This document shows, piece by piece, positions 57,905-64,000 of a stretch of 64,000 nt of DNA (position 1 is its first letter; the number at the start of each line of letters is the position of its first letter). A program made the position numbers and the translations under genes. The notes below the pieces were generated by a model. It made no database searches, was not told the origin of the DNA, and saw only the letters and a list, made by a program, of their open reading frames with translations. The DNA is from Diphasiastrum complanatum. Its lineage: Eukaryota > Streptophyta > Lycopodiopsida > Lycopodiales > Lycopodiaceae. The stretch is taken from NCBI GenBank assembly GCA_029204225.1, contig MU832017.1, forward strand, positions 1 through 64,000, read 5' to 3'.

Positions 57905-58550
57905 AGACATTAGTCGGCTTCTTCCCAAATGAGATCCAGAATCTGCTGATATATGGATAAGTTTGCTCGTTAAGTGCGCTACTGAAAAGTTTTGGTCTTT
58001 GGGCATTGATCAGGCTATTTGGCATTATTCTTTCCAAATGAGCTCCAGAATCTGATGGTATATGGATAAATTTGCTAATTATGTGTGCTACTAGAAAGTT
58101 TTGGTCTTTAGGCATTGATCAGGCAATATTTGGCATTCTTCTCTCCAAATGAGCTCCAGAATCTGTTGATATATGGATAAGTATGCTAATTCAGTGTGCT
58201 ACTAGAAAGTTTTAGTCTTTGGGCATTGATCAGGCTATTTGGCATTCTTCTTTCCAAATGAGCTCCAGAATCTGATGATATATGGATAAATTTGCTAATT
58301 AAGTGTGCTACTAGAAAGTTTTGGTCTTTGGGCATTGACCAGGCAATATTTGGCATTCTTCTTTCCAAATGAGCTCTAGAATTTTGATAATATATGATTT
58401 AAATTTGCTAATTGAGTCTGCTACGAGAGAGTTTTGGATCTGTGGGCATTGATCAGCCTATTTAGCATTCTTCTTCCCAGATAGCTCCAGAATCGATGAT
58501 ATATATGGATAAGTTTGCTGACTCAGTGTGCTTCTAGAGAGTTTCAACGT
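57905..58550 (+). repeat. Tandem repeat array, alternating 109- and 111-bp units, six copies
   Basis: The shared point TCCAGAAT(C)TG or its variant falls at 57935, 58044, 58155, 58264, 58375 and 58486, so intervals are 109, 111, 109, 111 and 111. The two-base difference comes from CAGGCTATTT versus CAGGCAATATTT, which alternate. Each unit has GGGCATTGATCAGG, CCAAATGAGCTCCAGAAT and ATATATGGATAA. The last unit is the most diverged. Confidence 0.9.
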
Positions 58551-58601
58551 CATCTCATCCCATGCATCCACTTTCAACTTTCATGTGTCACCTTTGGACA
58601 T

Positions 58602-58650
58602 ATTTGTGTGTGTGTGTGTGTGCGCGCACATGCATGCGTGCGCACGCTCA
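58602..58650 (+). repeat. TG microsatellite followed by alternating purine-pyrimidine sequence
   Basis: A run of TG dinucleotides changes into TGCGCGCACATGCATGCGTG-type sequence, self-complementary and purine-pyrimidine alternating. Confidence 0.85.
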
Positions 58651-59605
58651 TAGGATAACTTTAACTTGTGATTATTGAATAAGCCCACAAAACTTAAAGA
58701 TATAGCCTATTAATAGGGTTAGTAGGTCTCATTTGGACCATTGTAGAATAGGATTCAACTTGGCCACCTTCTAATCTTAAACATCTATAGACATCTATGA
58801 TTCTATGGTCTAGATTCAACTAGTCAAGAATTAATCATAGAATTGCACTCTATGTTGACCAAACAAAGAAGGGTCATTGGATGCAACAACTTGGCCCTTT
58901 CTTGTTGGTTTCACACGCTTGAGGGTCACTTTGAGTTTGGTCAAACATTAACTTTGGCCTCCAAGTTGGCGCTTATGTTGGTATTTGCAAATTTTCACAC
59001 AGAATATCATGAAAACCGTATTAAAAGACTAGTGATAGAACTTGATTCGGGCATTATGAATTTCTAGTACTTCAATTTGAGTTGACCAATGCTAATGCCA
59101 ACAAATGATATATGATCTATTTTGTTCATATCTGGAAACATTTTTGGTTGTTTAAATGATATTTTCATCTATAGTAAGATACAAAATAAAACATTTGGAT
59201 CATCTTTGTATTATCTTGAATATTTTTAGGCAAGAGAAGCCCTATGTGCAAAAAAATCCAAATGTGAATTCATGAAGCATGAACTGAAGGATGAAGATTG
59301 ACTTCGAAAAATAAGAGTAGTTGTGGAATGGCTAGTTTCAAAACAATTTATCAGTTGAAAAATTCTTGAGATTAACTATATGTTTTTGAAAATTAATTAG
59401 GGATTATGCAATGGTCCTGTTAAAAGTCTCTCAAGAGGGAGATAAACAAAAAAAGAAGGCCTAGCCCTTCAAAGAATCTAAAAGTTTTAGTTCCAATTAA
59501 TTGCTAATTTTGATCCTCCTTATGAAGTTAAACTTATGTTAGCGATTTTGCAATAGGATTTATTTATATTGTTGCAAAATGAAAAGCTTCATATGGATAA
59601 ATACA
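58651..59605. other. No gene recognised
   Basis: Intergenic sequence without coding evidence or assigned repeats. Confidence 0.5.
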
Positions 59606-60003
59606 ATGAGCTGTCCCACACGTGCTGGATGCAGCTTAGAGAGAAATTATGATGATTATGTACTTGATCCATGATGGATCCATTGTTGAGCTAATGATGA
59701 GAAACATTGGTTTGTGAAGCAATCTTGGTGTTTTCACTCTCTTAAGCACTTTCTTTGTGGATGAATGCTTAGTAAATGTTTAGTAAGCTATTTCTCTGTT
59801 ATCAGGCCGTACAGTAGTTGTACTTCACACATGTGAAGCCGTGGGTCATCATTATTTGATTGTTCTTGCCTGGAATCACAAAGATTGTCAAGTAGAAGCT
59901 AGATTTGGAAGCTAGTCTTGATATAGATCAAGATCCCAAGCTACCAATCACTCTTTGTGATCATTTGTAGATCAAATTCACTCCTTCACTCTAAAATTTG
60001 ACA
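59606..60003 (+). repeat. 5'-truncated copia LTR I
   Basis: Aligns with 14115-14500 of LTR E ('gtacttgatccat', later 'tcacacatgtgaa' at 59826-59838, and 'gatctagatcaagatc'-type sequence). It is followed directly by a tRNA-Met primer site, so it is the end of a 5' LTR. Confidence 0.72.
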
Positions 60004-60017
60004 TGGTATCAGAGCCA
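60004..60017 (+). other. Primer binding site, initiator tRNA-Met type
   Basis: TGGTATCAGAGCCA immediately after the LTR end GACA. Confidence 0.85.
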
Positions 60018-60241
60018 AGTCAAAGAGCTTAGTTGGTGGTCCAAAAATCTTAATTTTGGTAAAAGCATTGGTGCTATTCATTTTGAAGGAGGGCGACCTT
60101 TACTAATAGTTTACTTGTGATGTTGAGGTTCAGATTAGTGTGTAAAGTTCAGATGTACTTCTCAAACGTGTGAGAGGCTGCTGGAGTTGTACTTTCACCA
60201 AAACTTTGTGTTTTTTCAATATTTGAGCTTCAAAACAAGTT

Positions 60242-60600
60242 GTGAAGAGTGAAACTAGTGATGTGCTTATGAAAATCCATTGTTTCCATTATAGATTTGA
60301 TGAGAATTTTGGATCTACTTGCTATGTTTTTCAAGCATTAGATACAAGAAAAAAGGATGATCCTACTTCCATAAAAGGGATCTTTGTTGGTTATGCTGAA
60401 AATAGCAAAGGATATATAGTCTATAATCCAATCACTAAAAAGATTTTAGTGAGTAGAGATGCTACTTTTGATGAAGGTAACTAATACAAGTTGAATGAAA
60501 AAGCTTCTAATCCATCTTATGTCAAGGATCTAGTGCTTGATGTTCTTGGGATGTCCAAGAATCAAGAAATGAGTGTTTCTTGATTCTTGGACTTTTAAAA
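60242..60600 (+). pseudogene. Copia integrase C-terminal fragment
   Basis: 80 codons with FGSTCYVFQALDTRKKDDP, then KGIFVGYAENSKGYIVYNP and VSRDATFDEGN, the usual C-terminal end of a copia integrase. A TAA follows, then a continuing segment to about 60580 that ends in the hairpin. Gag, protease and the integrase core are missing between the primer site and this piece, so the element is internally deleted. Confidence 0.85.
60553..60592. repeat. Perfect 17-bp hairpin
   Basis: GTCCAAGAATCAAGAAA (60553-60569), loop TGAGTG, then its exact complement (60576-60592). Confidence 0.92.
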
Positions 60601-61013
60601 TACTACTAGATTAGTTTCCTATTTCAGTTTTGTGGATAAATGTATGTGTAGAATAGTTTTAATGTTTAAAATTTGATTCAAACTCGTTTTGCAGCATTCA
60701 TTAAGGTAGGATTTCATGGCATTTCAACCACTCTACACGATGATTTCTTGGTTGAATGCATGATCTACATGTTTGGTTTGAAAGAATGTGATTTCAGTTC
60801 AAGAGTGACCCTCCTGAGTCGTCCTCTGACATGCAAGACATAAACTACAATGTACATCTGTCCCTTCTACCTGATTCTGGGCATTGAAACAAGAAAGCTA
60901 TAAACCAAGAAGTGCCCAAGAAGCTTGATAACAGGCAGAACGGTTCTGAAACTAAGAAGAAGCAAAGAACCGGCCAATACTAATTCTCTAGAGCCGAAAA
61001 TCAGTAAACATCG
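60601..61013. other. No gene recognised
   Basis: About 410 bp after the copia fragment; possibly further decayed element sequence, but nothing I can assign. Confidence 0.45.
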
Positions 61014-61600
61014 TGTTACATACCTATGTAACTAGCAGTACTTTAGACCCCTATTGGTCCATTAAGTGTTGGGGGCTAAATGGCAAATTACCCTTGGATA
61101 AGGGTTATCCTTAGGATTAAGGGTACGTGCCTTTGGATAAGGGCATACAAGTGGAGTCACGTGACCCTTGGATAAGGAATACACTTAGGATTAAGGGTAG
61201 GTGCCTTATATAAAGGTACTAGTGTCCTTGGTTAAGGGCAGATAGGTGTTTATGCCTTGGATGGAGGTAAGAAAACCTAGAGAGGTGTTAGAAAGTCATT
61301 GGATGACTATTTTTCTAAACCTTGGGCCTCAACCTTGAACCATATCACTTTAATGGTCTAGGACCAAAGTATACATGCACAATTTGGGCAATGGGACCTA
61401 GTAGGAGGGTGCCCTTCTAAAGTGTCCATTGAGTTCCCAACTCTCACAAGAAAGGCATTCAAAGAGTCATAGGTTATGGAAGGAGTCTCTTGACCTTCCA
61501 TAAGCCTATGGAGGTTCTTGGAGATTCTTTAACTCCCTTAGGCTTCTCTCTCTCTCATTGGATGGGCATGGAACTCTATAGTGCACTGGAGGGGACCATG
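61014..61600 (+). repeat. 3'-truncated LTR of the G gypsy family
   Basis: Starts TGTTACATACCTATGTAAC and follows 22656-23240 (G LTR) for about 590 bp, including the 'cccttggataagg' units and 'gggcctcaaccttgaacca'. It breaks off near 61600, where copia LTR F begins. Confidence 0.8.
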
Positions 61601-61639
61601 GGTGTGAAAAATGCAAAAAATAGCTTGGTAGAGGCCAAA

Positions 61640-62435
61640 AATCTTGTATATAGATAGACACACATGTGTGGAGCTTGTTCCCACATGTGAAAATAGTTTA
61701 CTTGTCATGTACCATAATCATAAAGGTTGTACATATGATTTAATTCAAGTTCTAGTGGCTAAAAAGGCCAAAAACTAGTTTTCTAGATATATGACACATG
61801 GCATCAATCTATTGATTGCATGAGCCAAATATTTTGGTTAGGTGTCATATCCCATGTGTAGAGGACAGCTCACACGTGTGGAATAAGCTAAAGTAGGCGA
61901 ATTTTAAATTCTAGAAGATTTCCAAGTAGATCTCCATATAGAAGGAAAATGGACCAAAAGTGCTCAAAATAGAAGGTTTTGTCCAAGTGTCAGTTTTGCA
62001 TGATGAATCATCATATGACAAAGCACCTTCACACATGTGGGATCAGAGGGATGATCAGTACCACGAGCTCCCACTTATTGTATATATAGAGCCACATTTG
62101 GCCAGAATCAATGTGAGACACCAATCTTGGTTTTGGAAGCAATTTTGAGTGATTCTCTCCATTTGTCTACATTTGTTTTGATTGTTTTGAGGTTCTATCA
62201 ATGTGTACTTGGTTTTCAGGTTGGAGTCCGTACCCTGATAGGGTTTCACACGTGTGAAACCAGCAACTACATTTACCTTCAATAAATGATTGTTCTTGTT
62301 TGGATTTTATGTCTAGAATTGATCTAGATTGATCTTAATCTTATGTAGATTGATAGATCAAGTAAATCTAACATCCAATCCCTCTTGAGGATCAGATTAG
62401 GATCCACTCTTGGTCCTTTTTGTACTTTTTCCACA
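61640..62435 (+). repeat. 5' LTR of copia element F
   Basis: About 800 bp, ending CCACA just before a primer site. Contains TATATATAGAG (62081-62091, a likely TATA box) and CACA[CT]GTGTG-type palindromes near 61662, 61684, 61873, 62033 and 62248. The start is placed approximately by comparison with LTR E. Confidence 0.72.
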
Positions 62436-62449
62436 TGGTATTAGATCCA
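62436..62449 (+). other. Primer binding site of element F, one or two bases changed
   Basis: TGGTATTAGATCCA, against TGGTATCAGAGCCA in the sister LTR I; two changes. Confidence 0.7.
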
Positions 62450-64000
62450 AGTACAAGAGTTTTTGTTGAAATTGATAGGGTTAATCCAAATCAAAGCCAA
62501 AATTAGCAGTTTTTTGGAAACTAGTCAAATTTTGTGTAGCGAGTTGGATTTGATAGCTATCCTCAAAATTTCTGGTCCAGATCTTGTTGTGGGCTGTAGG
62601 AACCCTTTTCACACGTGTGAGGCCATACAGCTCCGGTTTTGACTAAGAAAATTCAAAAAATTGTACAATTTGACTCACACACCCAATTTGAGAGATTTTT
62701 AGTGCAAAATCAAGCATTTTCTATAGAGAATCTAATCCCTTGATTAGTTCCTGGATTAGATCAGCCAAAAAATTAAAATTGAAGCTTGAATTAGGAGCAT
62801 TAAATGATTTTCTCTGATTTTTTGAGTGTATGTTGAAGTTGAGAGAGATTTTGCTAAAAATCATAGATTAAGGAGTGATATGCAAGGTGAGAGGTTGTAA
62901 TCCATTGTACCATCACTCTAGATTAGTTCAAGAGTGATAGGGTCAAGTTTAGAAGCATCAATTTCCTAGAAAACATCCTTGGATCTGTCCTCCAAGTGAA
63001 ACCTTTGAGAGTTTCTAGTGCATATAGAGCATCTATGCAAATCTTTTGTAGAATTTGACATAGATTGGCTTCAATTGAGAGTTCTAGAAAAGAGATTAAG
63101 ATCCAAGTCACATTGTTCAATCCTACTCAATTTGTTTGAGTGATTGTAAGGTTTGAAAAGAGTCATTAAGGTGTCTATGGCAAATGTGTAGAGAGAGATC
63201 CAATTTTCTAAGAGTTCCTTCCTTTGTAGAGGGCAAGATCTAGAAGCTCATTATGTGTTGTTATTGGTGAAGAATTTGTCTTCTCCTATGTGATCAAATC
63301 TTTCTAAGTGGCATTAGCTCTTTGAAGCACAATATCTTAGTGAGAAAAATCACAACTTTTGATTTTGAATTTCATTCCACGTCTCTAAAGGTAGAGTAAT
63401 TGGTGGAATCCAATAGGAGTGATTGAATTCAATTTATTGAGCAAAAATTGACATAGTATGTATGAAATTCAAATTAGTTCTATTTAACTCTCTTTGTGAG
63501 AGTGTGAGGGTCAATTTGAGATCCCATTGGATGTCTAGAATGAGGAGGAGTCCATATTTGAGTATTCATGCATGGTTGAAATCTTTGTGAATCTCTAGTT
63601 GTCTAATTTTTTAAGCTTTGTGAAAAATTGGTGGTATAGTTTGCTGTCAAATCAAATCAAATTCATTCTAAATATCAAGTGTGAGATTATTTGGGTCAAG
63701 AGTGATTCCAAAAGATGTGATTAAGTTTGATTTTCATGTATTTGAAACAAAACCCATCTTTTGTTCAAAAATCTCAAGTGAAAAGGAAAACTAGTCAAGT
63801 GAAAAGGAAAATCTAGGTGTCAAATCTTTTTCATATCCATTTCAGCTTTCAAAAGAAAAAGTCATTGGTATTTGATGAGTCCAATAGGAGATTGGATCTG
63901 ATTTCTTTAGTGATTTGATTCAAAGATTGTGTGCTTTTGTCTTAGTGATCAAAGCAAAGTTTCCAAGTGACTAGTCATTACTGTGAAGATTGATTCTTAG
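62450..64000 (+). other. Leader of element F, no coding region reached
   Basis: About 1.55 kb with no gag or pol motif. It has one more CACACGTGTGAGGCC at 62611-62625. The element continues beyond the window, or has a long leader or deletion. Confidence 0.5.

Noticed and set aside
57903-58368. Minus-strand frames of 60-70 codons with repeated NAQRPKL-like words
   Set aside because: They are translations of the tandem repeat and have no independent support.
57895-58550. CRISPR-like array
   Set aside because: Unit length about 110 bp, no distinct spacers, plant nuclear context; it is a satellite.

Overview
This window looks like part of a large, retrotransposon-rich plant nuclear genome. Nested LTR elements and their relics fill most of it. 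Only one gene, a caffeoyl-CoA O-methyltransferase, reads as intact. The lignin-type O-methyltransferase points to a vascular plant. A long E-class PPR reading frame with 'LKAC / VDMYAKCG' style repeats is familiar from non-seed plants. A fern or other non-seed vascular plant is my best guess; this is inference, and the sequence alone does not prove it.

Layout. 1-6540: relics of several elements (a reverse-transcriptase-associated tail, the end of a Ty3/gypsy element with its LTR, a Ty1/copia integrase/RT relic, a solo LTR fragment). 6542-12246: copia element D on the minus strand, with both LTRs, a tRNA-Met primer binding site and a decayed gag-pol. 12694-14515: 3' end of copia element E on the plus strand with its LTR. 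14518-20810: Ty3/gypsy element A on the minus strand (LTR, tRNA-Asp primer site, fused gag/pol remnants and a large extra reading frame after pol), sitting in the RNase H of chromodomain gypsy element G (20811-23724). 24370-24770: a second LTR/primer-site copy of the G family. 25330-27968: a decayed, intron-containing transposase-like gene. 29024-29341: a small open frame that starts exactly like histone H3 and keeps a diverged part of the histone fold. 29529-41916: gypsy element H (minus strand), split by the 10.1-kb gypsy element B (31618-41720, plus strand) with a near-matching 5-bp target duplication.

The right third is different. 44165-47773 is a PPR pseudogene with at least nine breaks. 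50361-50583 is a tRNA-derived SINE with a perfect 13-bp target duplication. 53724-55000 is a 1.28-kb non-autonomous element with inverted ends of about 113 bp. 56036-57406 is the five-exon O-methyltransferase gene, with a repeat cluster upstream and a dimeric 109/111-bp satellite downstream. 59600-64000 holds copia LTRs (I and F), an integrase scrap and another G-family LTR.

The most unusual items are the histone H3-like ORF, the post-pol coiled-coil ORF of the A/B gypsy family with its recurring AACTCTCGCA motif in flanking spacers, the fern-type SINE, the long-TIR element, and the CACACGTGTG palindromes spaced through the copia E/F/I LTRs. No tRNA, rRNA or CRISPR was seen.
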